DNA from: Spirochaetota bacterium
GTDB lineage: Bacteria; Spirochaetota; Spirochaetia; Treponematales; Treponemataceae
NCBI GenBank assembly: GCA_023398165.1
Contig: JAEWSQ010000012.1
Span: forward strand, 1 to 64,000
Reading direction: 5' to 3'
Length of the DNA: 64,000 nucleotides
Shown: piece after piece, positions 54,895-63,737 of the stretch
Numbering within the stretch: the stretch's first letter is position 1
Layout: each line of letters starts with the position of its first letter
The notes under the pieces: model-generated
The model's input: only the letters and a program-made list of their open reading frames with translations
Databases searched by the model: none
What the model was told of the DNA's origin: nothing
Program-made: the position numbers and the translations under genes

Positions 54895-55565
54895 TTCTAA
54901 TAGTACTTTTTATTTCTCTTTCTCTTTTTCCGCAGGAAAGAATATATCAGACTGAAGGCGCGGAAAATCTGCTCCGCATTGAAATCTGGTCTCTTCTGGA
55001 AACCGAACCCGGAAGGGAAATTGAATCTTCTTCTACTTTTTACGACAATTCTGTAAATGAATTAAAAACCGTTGCCCCTTTCGTTCTTGAAGGCATGATC
55101 TACGGCTGGGATTTTTCGTATTCTCCCTCAGATACACAAAGAAAAGCAGATGAGTACTTCGAATTTACTCCAAGAGGTGTAATTTTAAAAGGCGATGAAA
55201 GGCTTTCGTTTAAAGACCCGAGAATTGAAAATGAGCGTTTTTACGTCTGGCTTGAGTATATGAGATCTGCCGAAATGATGGCTCAAAAAAGGGCATGGGA
55301 TTCAGTTATTTTTCCCAAAATAAGCGGTACAGGAAGAGGGAAAATTGAAAATGGTACAGAAGGAATTATACAAGCGTACAGAGAAGCACTCAAAAATGCG
55401 GTACGCTCGTATGCCCGCGGAATAGAAAAAAATAAACCCAAAGAAATCAGGGGATCGGTGCTGCTCATTAAAAACCCCCGTTTATATATAGATTCAGGCG
55501 CCTACACAGCCGACCTTGATTTTTTTCTACAAGTGGGTAAAATAATACCGTACGCCTTGTATTAA
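54873..55565 (+). CDS. Secreted protein of unknown function
   Basis: 230 residues from ATG at 54873, inside the last codons of the rhomboid gene (22-bp overlap). A signal peptide (MEKRFPLILIVLFISLSLFP, then QE) is present, and the rest is soluble and mixed alpha/beta: FVLEGMIYGWDFSYSP, then SYARGIEKNKPKEIRGSVLL and a YTADLDFFLQVG tail. I recognise no family. It lies next to another small secreted protein gene; an outer-envelope or periplasmic role is inferred. Confidence 0.72.
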   Translation: MEKRFPLILIVLFISLSLFPQERIYQTEGAENLLRIEIWSLLETEPGREIESSSTFYDNSVNELKTVAPFVLEGMIYGWDFSYSPSDTQRKADEYFEFTPRGVILKGDERLSFKDPRIENERFYVWLEYMRSAEMMAQKRAWDSVIFPKISGTGRGKIENGTEGIIQAYREALKNAVRSYARGIEKNKPKEIRGSVLLIKNPRLYIDSGAYTADLDFFLQVGKIIPYALY

Positions 55566-55588
55566 GCCGGGGCAGCGCGGAGGGCAGT

Positions 55589-55927
55589 ATGAAAAAAAGT
55601 CTTGTAATTCTTTTTTTATGTACCTGTATTATTACCAGCATGTGGGCTCAGAAACAGCAGCAGGTTGAAGTTATTCAGGAGAAAGATAAACTTGTAACTA
55701 TGACTATCGAGTTTATTCCGTCTTTGGATGAAGCCAGGTTTATATATTCATGTCCTGCAGGAACATTTGATCAGGGTAACGCCATGGTCGCAATTAAGGA
55801 AAGGGCGGAGAAATTTACAAAAGAACGGGGATATTTTTTTTATACATATATAGAAAAAGCTGTAACAAAATACGACAATGTCAATAAAATTGCCTACTAC
55901 ACAGCATTTATCAAATTTTTAAATTAG
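55589..55927 (+). CDS. Small secreted protein, paralogue of the one at 27304-27675
   Basis: 112 residues with a signal peptide (MKKSLVILFLCTCIITSMWA). The Cys in it is not in a normal lipobox. The second half aligns with the protein at 27304-27675 around LxxxR, AIxxE/RxxKFxxExGYFxYxYxE. The two proteins differ clearly in the first half. Function unknown. Confidence 0.75.
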   Translation: MKKSLVILFLCTCIITSMWAQKQQQVEVIQEKDKLVTMTIEFIPSLDEARFIYSCPAGTFDQGNAMVAIKERAEKFTKERGYFFYTYIEKAVTKYDNVNKIAYYTAFIKFLN

Positions 55928-55948
55928 GTCATACAAACGGAGCTTTAC

Positions 55949-57505
55949 ATGGATATTCAAACAGTTATTAAAAATCTGCATCCCCTTGAAATAAAGGTGC
56001 TGCGCTCATATACACCGTCGCAGGAACTCACATCCGAAAAACTGCAGAAGGAGCTTTCTTATAAAGAAGGTCATGCAAATCAGGCTTTTTCATGGCTGGC
56101 AGGAAAGGAACTTGCATCAGTTGTGCGTAAAGAACCTCATACCTACTATGAGATTACCGAGCTGGGCAAAACCTTTGCAGAAAAAGGGACTCCTGAACAA
56201 AGAATTATACGTTTTTTAAAAGAAAAAGGTGCAACACCGCTTCCCCAAATAGCACAGACTCTTTCCATAGATAATAAAGATGTCGGAAGCGCCTTCGGAA
56301 CTCTTTCAAAAGAAGGAATTCTTACTATGGATGCTGAGAAAAAAGCGGTCCATACCGGCAAAGAAAATTCAAAACGCATTACAATTATTGATGCTCTTTT
56401 AAAAAAGGCGGCAGAGGCGCAGGACGGGCTTTTAAATCAGGATTCCATGGCTGCAGAAGAAATTGAGGCAATAAGCACACTCGCAAAAAAAAGGGGTGCC
56501 GCAGATGCCGCCTTCCGTATTGTTGAACGGGAAACGGTTGTCTACTCTCTTACTAAAGATGCTCTCGATGTGGAAAAAGCACTTGAACAGGCCGGTATTA
56601 CCGGTGAGGAAATAGGCAGCCTCACATCAAAGATGCTCACAACAGGCGAATGGAAAAATGCCTCTTTTAGAGGATACAACATAAGCGTTCCCCCTGCACG
56701 AATCATTCCGGGAAGAACAAATCCGTATGTTTCATTTTTGGAAAGTGTTAAGGACAAATTGTGCTCACTCGGCTTTGAGGAATTTGACGGTCCGCTTGTT
56801 GAAACAGAATTCTGGAATTCCGACGCGCTCTTTATGCCTCAGTTCCATGCCGCACGCGACATTCATGATGCTTATTCGGTAAAAAATCCTACTCATGCAA
56901 AATCAATAGAAGAACCCTTTCTTTCAAATGTGGCCTCCGCTCATATGAACGGAGGAAATACCGGAAGCCGCGGCTGGAATTATCAGTTTGACAGAGATTT
57001 TACCCGCCGCCTGATTCTTCGAAGCCAAGGCACAGTACTTTCTGCCCATCAGCTTGCGAAAGCTAAAATACCGGGCAAATATTTTGGTATTGCACGCTGC
57101 TTCCGTTATGACAGGGTCGACGCAACACACTTATCTGACTTTTATCAGACTGAAGGAATTGTTCTGGGCGACGAAGTTAATCTTAAAACCCTCCTGGGAT
57201 TTTTGGAAATGTTTGCCGTGGAAATTGCAGGTGCTACTGATGTAAAGTATGTTCCCGGCTACTTCCCCTTCACCGAACCTTCAATAGAAGTACATATTAA
57301 ACATCCTGTTCTCGGGTGGTTTGAACTCGGCGGGTCAGGAATTTTCCGCCCCGAAGTTACAAAACCGATGGGAATTGATGTTCCTGTTCTTGCCTGGGGA
57401 ATCGGTATTGACCGCATGGCGCTCATGGCATTAGGACTTAATGACCTCCGCGAATTGTTCAGCAGCGACATTGAACAGGTTCGCCTGAGAAAAGCCCGGT
57501 ACTAA
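55949..57505 (+). CDS. pheS: Phenylalanyl-tRNA synthetase alpha chain, archaeal/eukaryotic type
   Basis: 518 residues, longer than the bacterial type (about 340). The N-terminal winged-helix repeats (about 1-150, with LTSEKLQKELSYKEGHANQAFSWLAGK) are those of archaeal and eukaryotic PheS. The class II core has motif 2 (FRYDRVDATHLSDFYQTEGIVLG) and motif 3 (LAWGIGIDRMALMALG). This agrees with the known archaeal-type PheRS of spirochaetes. No pheT gene lies beside it. Confidence 0.93.
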   Translation: MDIQTVIKNLHPLEIKVLRSYTPSQELTSEKLQKELSYKEGHANQAFSWLAGKELASVVRKEPHTYYEITELGKTFAEKGTPEQRIIRFLKEKGATPLPQIAQTLSIDNKDVGSAFGTLSKEGILTMDAEKKAVHTGKENSKRITIIDALLKKAAEAQDGLLNQDSMAAEEIEAISTLAKKRGAADAAFRIVERETVVYSLTKDALDVEKALEQAGITGEEIGSLTSKMLTTGEWKNASFRGYNISVPPARIIPGRTNPYVSFLESVKDKLCSLGFEEFDGPLVETEFWNSDALFMPQFHAARDIHDAYSVKNPTHAKSIEEPFLSNVASAHMNGGNTGSRGWNYQFDRDFTRRLILRSQGTVLSAHQLAKAKIPGKYFGIARCFRYDRVDATHLSDFYQTEGIVLGDEVNLKTLLGFLEMFAVEIAGATDVKYVPGYFPFTEPSIEVHIKHPVLGWFELGGSGIFRPEVTKPMGIDVPVLAWGIGIDRMALMALGLNDLRELFSSDIEQVRLRKARY

Positions 57506-57551
57506 AAGAACTGGTCAAATTTTCTTATAATACTCAATAAGGGGTTCCTTA

Positions 57552-58334
57552 GTGACAAAGGACCAATGGGTTTCATTCTGCTCATTTAGAAACGATTTTA
57601 AAAAACAGTGTCTCCTTTGGGAGAAAAAAGCTCAAACTCTAGGGCTTCCGCTTCTTCAAAGCAGCGCCGCAGCGAAAGACGGCGTACCGTACTATCCTGT
57701 GGAAAATCCTGTTGTATATAATACCGCTCTGGATGAACTATCTGAATCAGACTCCATCAAACTTATTGTAATCGGCGATAATCCCGGAAAAAGCGAGCAG
57801 CTTTCGAAACACAGAAAATACCTTGTCGGTCTTTCGGGGAAAATTGCAGAAGGTTTTTTTAAGAAAAATCCGGAACTTTATATTGATTTCCGGAAAAATG
57901 TTATTATTTTAAATAAGACGCCGGTTCATACGGCAAAGACAAAAGAGTTGAAGCTGTTGTCAGAATCCGGCGGATCTGAAGTAAAAAAACTAATAGAGGA
58001 AAGCCAGATATGGATGGCAAAAAACACTGCCCTCCTGCATAAAAAGCTCGGCTGCCCTTTGTGGCTCGTGGGATATGCGGAGCTTAAAGGAAAAGGTCTA
58101 TTCTCCTTGTACCGGGAAACCTTGCTGAATTCTTACCGGAAAGAAAGGCTCTCCGGTGTATCTGAGGAGCATGAAACTTGTTTTAATAGAGTCTATGTAT
58201 TTCAGCATTTTTCGATGAACCGCTTCACCATAGACTTGTTCAGCAATACTGATGCATCCCTGCCGCTTGCTTCTTTGCTTGAACAAAAAGGAACTTTACA
58301 CAGAAAGGAAATTTTTTATGAGCAGGAAATATAG
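57552..58334 (+). CDS. Uracil-DNA glycosylase-like protein
   Basis: 260 residues. Motif IVIGDNPGKSEQ resembles the GxxPGxxE water-activating loop of the family-4/5 UDG superfamily, and VFQHFSMNRF may stand for the HPS motif. There are no Cys ligands for an Fe-S cluster, which family 4 would have. The start is GTG at 57552 with AGGGG upstream. It overlaps the next gene by 17 bp. An inactive or divergent family member cannot be excluded. Confidence 0.6.
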   Translation: MTKDQWVSFCSFRNDFKKQCLLWEKKAQTLGLPLLQSSAAAKDGVPYYPVENPVVYNTALDELSESDSIKLIVIGDNPGKSEQLSKHRKYLVGLSGKIAEGFFKKNPELYIDFRKNVIILNKTPVHTAKTKELKLLSESGGSEVKKLIEESQIWMAKNTALLHKKLGCPLWLVGYAELKGKGLFSLYRETLLNSYRKERLSGVSEEHETCFNRVYVFQHFSMNRFTIDLFSNTDASLPLASLLEQKGTLHRKEIFYEQEI

Positions 58335-59847
58335 GATACTTTTTATACTTTTCAGCATTTGTATGGTTTCAGCCTGTCTGGCGTCCTGCAATACCAAAAA
58401 AGTAAACGCTCGGTCCGTTAAGACGGCAGATAATATCGTAACAGAATCACCCGCTCCTGAAAATCTGCTTTTAGAAACGGAAGAGGAATCCAAGCAAAAC
58501 CGTATTACTCAAAACACATTTGCCTTTGACTGCCATCTTCATGTTCTGCAGATAAACCATGTCGCCTGGTCTGCATATATTTCATATGTGGAAAAAAATC
58601 CCCTCGAGCAGTCTATGAGTGTTATGTCTGCACAGGATTATATTTTTAAAGATTTGTTCCAAACTACAAAGTCATCAAGAAATCTGCTGGCTGTCATGGA
58701 ACGTTCTGCATCAGATATTCTCCGGCTGTATGAACAGGATTTATCGGGCAAGTATGAAGTAACAACTACAAAAATCGAATCCGATCCGATCACAAGCTCC
58801 CTTAAAGATGCCTTCAAAACAACGCAGGAATCCATTACCGGAACAACAATAATTGATACGGTTCAGATGAAAGATTTTCCTTTCATCAGTGATCAGGGGT
58901 TTTCAATGCTGGGTACTACATATTCCCATCTTGTAATATCTCCTTTGATAATGGATTTTGATATACAAAATACGGTCTTAAATACGTATTACCGTGACAG
59001 CCCTCCCCATGATGTGGAAGCCCAGGGGTACGATGTTCTTAATGGGATTCATGAATACAGCAGCAGCAGTCCGGAAGGAAAACTAATCATCAGGCCGTTC
59101 ATGGGAATTAACCCTTCAAGCTGGAATAAGGAAGATTTAGCAGATTTTCTTGATAGATACTTTGGTTCCTGGTCGGGAAAGAAAAATGATGTTTTATCAG
59201 CATGGAGAAGGGCTGCATATACTGAAGCGGTTAAAGGCAAGCCCTACGCAAATGCCTTTGCAGGAATAAAGCTGTATCCGCCGCTCGATTTTAATCCTTT
59301 TCCGTCAAATCCTGAAGAATGGGAAAAACTTGATTATTTATACACATTCTGTGAAGAAAAGGGCATTCCTATTATAACCCATTGCGATGATCAGGGATTT
59401 AGAATCGTTCCGCAAAGTTCTTCGTATGAATGGACAAGTCCCGATCAATGGGAAAAAGTACTTGCCCGGCACCCCAATCTATATCTTGATATTGCCCATT
59501 TCGGGAATCAGTACACCGTCACAAATCTGCGCCGCAAACAGACAGTGTGGAGAGATAAAATTATTGAACTGATGCTTAAATATCCGAATGTATATGCTGA
59601 TGTCGCATTCAACGGCGTCGATACCGCCTACTGGGATGAATTGCAGGTGCTTCTGAATAACTTCAGTCCCGCTGTACGCTCAGTGGTAAGTCAAAGACTT
59701 CTGTTCGGGACAGACTGGCCGCTTACGCTTCTAAAAATGGAATCTTTAACAGCTTATTACCGCGGTTTCGAAAAATCTTCGTTGGGGCTGGATACAAAGC
59801 AGAAAATGATCAGCGATAATCCTTACAATTTTTATTTTCGGGATTAG
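58318..59847 (+). CDS. Lipoprotein of the amidohydrolase-2 family
   Basis: 509 residues from ATG at 58318 (AAAGGA upstream). The signal ends in a lipobox at the Cys of ACLASC. The body is a TIM-barrel metal-dependent hydrolase: AFDCHLHV (HxH), KLYPPLDF (a Lys or its equivalent), PIITHCDDQG (His), DIAHFGN (His) and LFGTDWPL (Asp). All the metal ligands of the class are present, so it is probably active, but the substrate is unknown. A lipid-anchored amidohydrolase is uncommon. Confidence 0.82.
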   Translation: MSRKYRILFILFSICMVSACLASCNTKKVNARSVKTADNIVTESPAPENLLLETEEESKQNRITQNTFAFDCHLHVLQINHVAWSAYISYVEKNPLEQSMSVMSAQDYIFKDLFQTTKSSRNLLAVMERSASDILRLYEQDLSGKYEVTTTKIESDPITSSLKDAFKTTQESITGTTIIDTVQMKDFPFISDQGFSMLGTTYSHLVISPLIMDFDIQNTVLNTYYRDSPPHDVEAQGYDVLNGIHEYSSSSPEGKLIIRPFMGINPSSWNKEDLADFLDRYFGSWSGKKNDVLSAWRRAAYTEAVKGKPYANAFAGIKLYPPLDFNPFPSNPEEWEKLDYLYTFCEEKGIPIITHCDDQGFRIVPQSSSYEWTSPDQWEKVLARHPNLYLDIAHFGNQYTVTNLRRKQTVWRDKIIELMLKYPNVYADVAFNGVDTAYWDELQVLLNNFSPAVRSVVSQRLLFGTDWPLTLLKMESLTAYYRGFEKSSLGLDTKQKMISDNPYNFYFRD

Positions 59848-60205
59848 ATTGAATCAATAACGGCGTTTTCTTTCCCTCTTCGTCAATCGCCGCAAAGGTT
59901 ACTTTATTCGAAAAAATATATTTTTCGCTTTCACCACCCCGCATATCTGCAAACACATCTACGGTGAAGTCGACAGATGTTGTTCCCAGTCTTACCCGTT
60001 CCATATGGAAGCGCAAAATAGCTCCGTTAGGAACAGCATGCCTGAATTCGATGTTTTCCATAGCACGGGTAACTAAAATATTGCACGGGAATTCTTTGGC
60101 GGCTGCAAGCCAGGCATATTCATCAACCCATTTTAGTAGCTGTCCGCCGAATAATTTTCCGTTATGATTCAGGTGTTCTGTTCTTACCAGTGTATATGCA
60201 TCCAT
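59810..60205 (-). CDS. Acyl-CoA thioesterase (hotdog fold)
   Basis: 131 residues. The N-terminal hotdog signature GKLFGGQLLKWVDEYAWLAA contains the catalytic Asp, followed by ILVTRAMENIEF and the HAVPNGAILRF strand. It resembles YciA/BFIT-type thioesterases. GGGGAGGA precedes ATG. Its 3' end overlaps the convergent amidohydrolase gene by 38 bp. Confidence 0.9.
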   Translation of the reverse strand: MDAYTLVRTEHLNHNGKLFGGQLLKWVDEYAWLAAAKEFPCNILVTRAMENIEFRHAVPNGAILRFHMERVRLGTTSVDFTVDVFADMRGGESEKYIFSNKVTFAAIDEEGKKTPLLIQSNPENKNCKDYR

Positions 60206-60244
60206 ACTTCCTCCCCTTAGCAGCCAGGTGATATTTCAGTATAT

Positions 60245-60277
60245 AAAAAAGGCATGCACCGGTAAAGTACATGCCTT
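60245..60277 (-). terminator. Intrinsic terminator of trpB
   Basis: AAGGCATG (60249-60256) pairs with CATGCCTT (60270-60277); on the minus strand the U-run (60245-60250) follows the stem. Confidence 0.85.
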
Positions 60278-60309
60278 CAAATGAGCAATCTTAGTACTGC
60301 ACTGGCTAC

Positions 60310-61518
60310 TTATTTAAAGTACTCGTCGCCGATGCCGTAATTATCCACAACGAAATCAACGTCTTTATCGCCGCGGCCTGAAAGGTTTACAAGGATGGCC
60401 TTTCGTCTGTTTTTATCAGCATATTTTAGTGCATAGGCAACCGCATGAGAGCTTTCAAGTGCAGGAATTATTCCTTCATAGCGGGAGAGCTTATAAAAGG
60501 CTTCCAGACAGTCCTTATCGCTTGCAGTTTCATAATTGACGCGTTTAGTGTCTTTGAGCATGCAGTGCTCCGGACCGCTTCCCGGATAATCAAGCCCTGA
60601 AGCAATTGAATACACCGGAGCAGGCTCTCCCTTTCCATCCTGAAGAAGATATGTTTTAAATCCGTGAATTACACCGGGTTTACCATACGTTAAACTTGCA
60701 GCATGATCTCCCATTTTCAATGAACGCCCTGTTGGTTCTACGCCGTAGAGTTCAACATCTGCATCTTTTATGAAACCGGAAAATATTCCCATTGCATTAG
60801 ATCCGCCTCCGACGCAGGCTGTAACAGCATCCGGCAGTTCACCGGTCATTTCTATAAACTGCTCGCGTGCCTCAACACCGACTACATGCTGAAAATCGCG
60901 GACCATCATAGGAAACGGATGAGGACCCACGACAGACCCGATGCAGTAAATAGAATTTACAGGATCCTTAAGATAGGCTTCAAATGCGGAATCAACCGCT
61001 TCTTTTAGTGTTTTAAGTCCGTGTGTTACCGGAACAACTTTTGCACCGAGAAGCTTCATGCGCACGACATTCGGATGTTCTTTTGCAATATCCACTTCAC
61101 CCATGTGAATTTCGCATTCCATTCCAAAGTAGGCGGCGGCAGTTGCAAGTGCTACACCGTGCTGTCCGGCTCCGGTTTCTGCAATGAGCTTTTTCTTTCC
61201 AAGGTATTTTGCCAAAAGACCTTCTCCCATGCAGTGATTCAGTTTATGGGCGCCGGTATGATTTAAATCTTCCCTCTTCAAATAAATGCGTCCGCCGTAG
61301 ATTTCACTCAGGCGTTTGCAGAAATAGATGGGAGTGGGTCTGCCCTGATAATGTTTGCGGATTGATCGTAATTCTGATATAAACTCGTGGCTCTTGCTGA
61401 TTGAATAATATGCTTCGGTAATTTTATCCATTTCCGACTGCAGCACCGGCGGAATAAATGATCCGCCGTATTCTCCAAAATAACCTTCTTTGTTCGGAAA
61501 CTGTTTGAAATAATCCAT
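60310..61518 (-). CDS. trpB: Tryptophan synthase beta chain, stand-alone
   Basis: 402 residues from ATG at 61518 (AGGAG upstream); a TTG at 61578 opens the same frame but would pass through a leader hairpin. The PLP Lys is K92 in HTGAHKLN. The phosphate loop is GGGSNAMG, and the C-terminal SGRGDKD is present. It makes tryptophan from indole and serine. No trpA or other trp gene is near it, so the cell may use external indole or have trpA elsewhere. It ends at a clear terminator and has an elaborate leader. Confidence 0.95.
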   Translation of the reverse strand: MDYFKQFPNKEGYFGEYGGSFIPPVLQSEMDKITEAYYSISKSHEFISELRSIRKHYQGRPTPIYFCKRLSEIYGGRIYLKREDLNHTGAHKLNHCMGEGLLAKYLGKKKLIAETGAGQHGVALATAAAYFGMECEIHMGEVDIAKEHPNVVRMKLLGAKVVPVTHGLKTLKEAVDSAFEAYLKDPVNSIYCIGSVVGPHPFPMMVRDFQHVVGVEAREQFIEMTGELPDAVTACVGGGSNAMGIFSGFIKDADVELYGVEPTGRSLKMGDHAASLTYGKPGVIHGFKTYLLQDGKGEPAPVYSIASGLDYPGSGPEHCMLKDTKRVNYETASDKDCLEAFYKLSRYEGIIPALESSHAVAYALKYADKNRRKAILVNLSGRGDKDVDFVVDNYGIGDEYFK

Positions 61519-61545
61519 GAAAATTCTCCTATTAAAGGACAAAGA

Positions 61546-61653
61546 GAAAACTTGAGTTTTCGAATTGTCTTTTTTCAAGTACTTTCACATCGTAGAGAGA
61601 AAGTACAATCTAATAACAAAGTTTGCAACGCAAACTTTAGATGATAAAGAGCG
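61546..61653 (-). promoter_or_regulatory. trpB leader: tandem hairpins
   Basis: Three further hairpins follow the leader ORF hairpin (61641-61679) on the minus strand toward trpB: AAAGTTTGC/GCAAACTTT (61618-61638, 3-base loop), GTACTTTC/GAAAGTAC (61579-61606, 12-base loop) and GAAAACT/AGTTTTC (61546-61561, 2-base loop). None has the U-run of a terminator. The region from 61519 to 61725 has no other gene, and no T-box or known riboswitch motif was recognised. Confidence 0.55.
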
Positions 61654-61661
61654 GCGCTTTG

Positions 61662-61679
61662 TCAGACGCTCTTTATCAT
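61662..61679 (-). CDS. Possible five-codon leader peptide upstream of trpB
   Basis: ATG ATA AAG AGC GTC TGA (MIKSV), with AAGGAGA three bases before the ATG. The first 13 bases form the left arm of a perfect 13-bp hairpin with 61641-61653. The peptide has no Trp codon, so classic Trp-codon attenuation is not supported. Ribosome loading on it would nevertheless open the hairpin. Confidence 0.4.
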   Translation of the reverse strand: MIKSV

Positions 61680-61725
61680 ATTCTCCTTTTTTTTAACGGC
61701 GGGTCATACTGGCACGTCTTAAATA

Positions 61726-61772
61726 GTTACTACTAATAGTAACATCATATCAGGAGTAATTCTTCCTGTCAA
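61726..61772 (-). promoter_or_regulatory. trpB promoter and operator
   Basis: On the minus strand: perfect -35 TTGACA (61767-61772), 17-bp spacer, -10 TATGAT (61744-61749). Directly downstream lies the inverted repeat GTTACTA / TAGTAAC with a 4-base centre (61726-61743), covering the transcription start. A repressor bound there would block initiation; a TrpR-like protein is a possibility, but none is encoded here. Confidence 0.7.
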
Positions 61773-61788
61773 GAAAAAAAATACGTAT

Positions 61789-62952
61789 TCAAAGAATTCT
61801 TTTAAAGGCTTTTACCGGTGTCTCATTCTCATGCTCAAGCATGGCATTTACAATAATCGATGCAGATTGCGGCTGAGCTATAGACAGAGCGTTCTGCTTC
61901 ATCTGCGCAAGTTTTTCAGGATTTGTTACTATTGCATCAACCTTTGCGCCGATTGTAAGGGCATTTGAAGGCATTACTCCGGCTCCGTTTTCGAGGATAT
62001 GATAGGTATTATATATTTCCTGCCCTGGAATCGGATCCCAAATAACCATAGGAAGTCCGCTTACCATGCATTCTGTGGACGATAATCCGCCCGGTTTTCC
62101 TATATAGAGATCGGAAATCTTCATATAATCGTGAATAGTATCGGTAAAACCTATAATATAATACGTATTATGCAGAAGACCTGCATTATCTTTAACGTAG
62201 GCGTCCAGAGCTGTTTTTAATCTATCATTTCTTCCGCAGATAACTATAATATGACAGCGTGTTTTAATGGCACAGAGTATTCTCATTATGTCTTGAGCGC
62301 TCATTACACCGAAAGCACCGGCAGAAAGCAGTACGACAGGAAGAGAATCATGAATTCCAAACCTTTCCCGCAGCGCCTTTTTTGAAGCCTTCTTAGAAAA
62401 AGCTTCCATTACCGGTATACCAGACACCACTATTCTGTCCGGGGGAATACCGAGAGAGCTCATGTGAATTTTACTTTCCTCTTTCGGTACAAAGTAACGG
62501 GTGAAAATGTCGAAATACCACAGCGCATGAACATAATAATCAGTTACCACAATGCCGAGGTTTGTCTGTATTTTATCCTGCAGAATAAGTTCGGAAATAA
62601 TTTCTGCAGGCATTCCATGTGTACATATGCAAATATCAGGCTGAAACTCTTTAATTTTTTTTACTAAAGGCTGGGAATTAATCTTGTGCATGGCGCGCAC
62701 AAATCCCGGGGTCCGCCAGGGTTTATCGGTCGAATCAAAGGCAAAGGCCCATAAATCTGGAGCAGTCTTTACCGCTTCAAGGTAGCCTCGTGAATAAATT
62801 TTTTGAAAAGGCTTATTTGTGTACTCTAGAGCATCAAGATTAATAAGATCTGTAATTCGCTCATCTTTTCTGCAGGCCTCTTCTATTGCCTGGGCAGCTC
62901 TCACATGCCCGTTTCCGGCGCTGGCAGAAAGAATCATCACTTTTTTACCCAT
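61789..62952 (-). CDS. Diacylglycerol glycosyltransferase (MGDG synthase/UgtP type, GT28)
   Basis: 387 residues from ATG at 62952; a GTG two codons earlier is possible. The MGDG-synthase N-domain is evident from SASAGNGHVRAAQAIEEA, CTHGMPAEI and VVTDYYVHALW. The GT28 C-domain reads IGKPGGLSSTECMVSGLPMVIWDPIPGQE. It transfers a hexose from a UDP-sugar to diacylglycerol, consistent with the glycolipids of treponemal membranes. It is monocistronic, with its own promoter. Confidence 0.88.
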   Translation of the reverse strand: MGKKVMILSASAGNGHVRAAQAIEEACRKDERITDLINLDALEYTNKPFQKIYSRGYLEAVKTAPDLWAFAFDSTDKPWRTPGFVRAMHKINSQPLVKKIKEFQPDICICTHGMPAEIISELILQDKIQTNLGIVVTDYYVHALWYFDIFTRYFVPKEESKIHMSSLGIPPDRIVVSGIPVMEAFSKKASKKALRERFGIHDSLPVVLLSAGAFGVMSAQDIMRILCAIKTRCHIIVICGRNDRLKTALDAYVKDNAGLLHNTYYIIGFTDTIHDYMKISDLYIGKPGGLSSTECMVSGLPMVIWDPIPGQEIYNTYHILENGAGVMPSNALTIGAKVDAIVTNPEKLAQMKQNALSIAQPQSASIIVNAMLEHENETPVKAFKRIL

Positions 62953-62996
62953 AAACACCCGCCTGTCTTAGTTTACACGTATAAGACACACTTATA

Positions 62997-63025
62997 AAGA
63001 TAAAACTATATTAGACCAAAGTCAA
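62997..63025 (-). promoter_or_regulatory. Promoter of the glycosyltransferase gene
   Basis: On the minus strand: -35 TTGACT (63020-63025), 17-bp spacer, -10 TATCTT (62997-63002). Confidence 0.5.
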
Positions 63026-63053
63026 ATAGTAAACAAATGAAGAAAGGGAAAGG

Positions 63054-63731
63054 CTACAGCGTCATTTTCAAAAAGTATTCGTAAAATTCAAAACCCTCAA
63101 TCAGTTCCGGATGAAAGGAAGTTGCAAGCATGTTTTTCTGCCTGACTGCAACTATTTGAGAACCGGCTCGGGCTAAAATTTCAGGTGAATCAGGGGTGCC
63201 TGTTTTAAGAATAGAGAGGACAGAAGGACCGCGGATAAATACAAGAGGAATGGGATGAGGTGAAATTGAGGGAACGGAAACATCCGAGGTAAAACTGTGG
63301 AGCTGGCTTCCCCAGCTGTTGCGAAGCACGCTTATGTCCATGCAGGCAAGGTGGGAGGGACTCTGCACAAGATGAGGTTCTTCCAAACCGTCAGCTGATT
63401 CGTACAAATACACCTCTTTTGCCAGAAGAATCATACCGCAGCAGGTCCCCCACACGGGAAGACCTTCTGCGATGCGTTTTTTAAGCGGTTCATAAAGACC
63501 GAATATTCTAATAAGCTTACCGATAGTCGTACTTTCCCCGCCGGGGAGAATGAGGGCATCAATTGTCTCAAGATCACGAGGAGTTTTAACCTTCATTGAA
63601 GAAATAGATGCAACAGATGTAAGCTGTCTCGGAATTTCATTATTTAAAATCTTAGTTTCAAGCCCGCCGAGCTTTTGCAGATGTTCTTCAAAAGAACCCT
63701 GCAGAGAAAGTACTCCTATGGTCTTATGCAT
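63054..63731 (-). CDS. pdxT: Pyridoxal 5'-phosphate synthase glutaminase subunit
   Basis: 225 residues, slightly longer than the usual 190-200. Class I glutaminase motifs: LPGGESTTIGKL, the catalytic Cys in WGTCCGMILLA and the His/Glu in FHPEL. It supplies ammonia to PdxS. It begins 6 bp after the pdxS stop, so the two form one operon. The extra length lies in a loop around residues 150-180 (SPHPIPLVFIRGP region). Confidence 0.93.
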   Translation of the reverse strand: MHKTIGVLSLQGSFEEHLQKLGGLETKILNNEIPRQLTSVASISSMKVKTPRDLETIDALILPGGESTTIGKLIRIFGLYEPLKKRIAEGLPVWGTCCGMILLAKEVYLYESADGLEEPHLVQSPSHLACMDISVLRNSWGSQLHSFTSDVSVPSISPHPIPLVFIRGPSVLSILKTGTPDSPEILARAGSQIVAVRQKNMLATSFHPELIEGFEFYEYFLKMTL

Positions 63732-63737
63732 TGCACA

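Noticed and set aside
61519..61725. T-box or Trp-codon attenuator before trpB
   Set aside because: No T-box core sequence and no TGG codons in the short ORF; no hairpin has a U-run, so neither classic model is supported.
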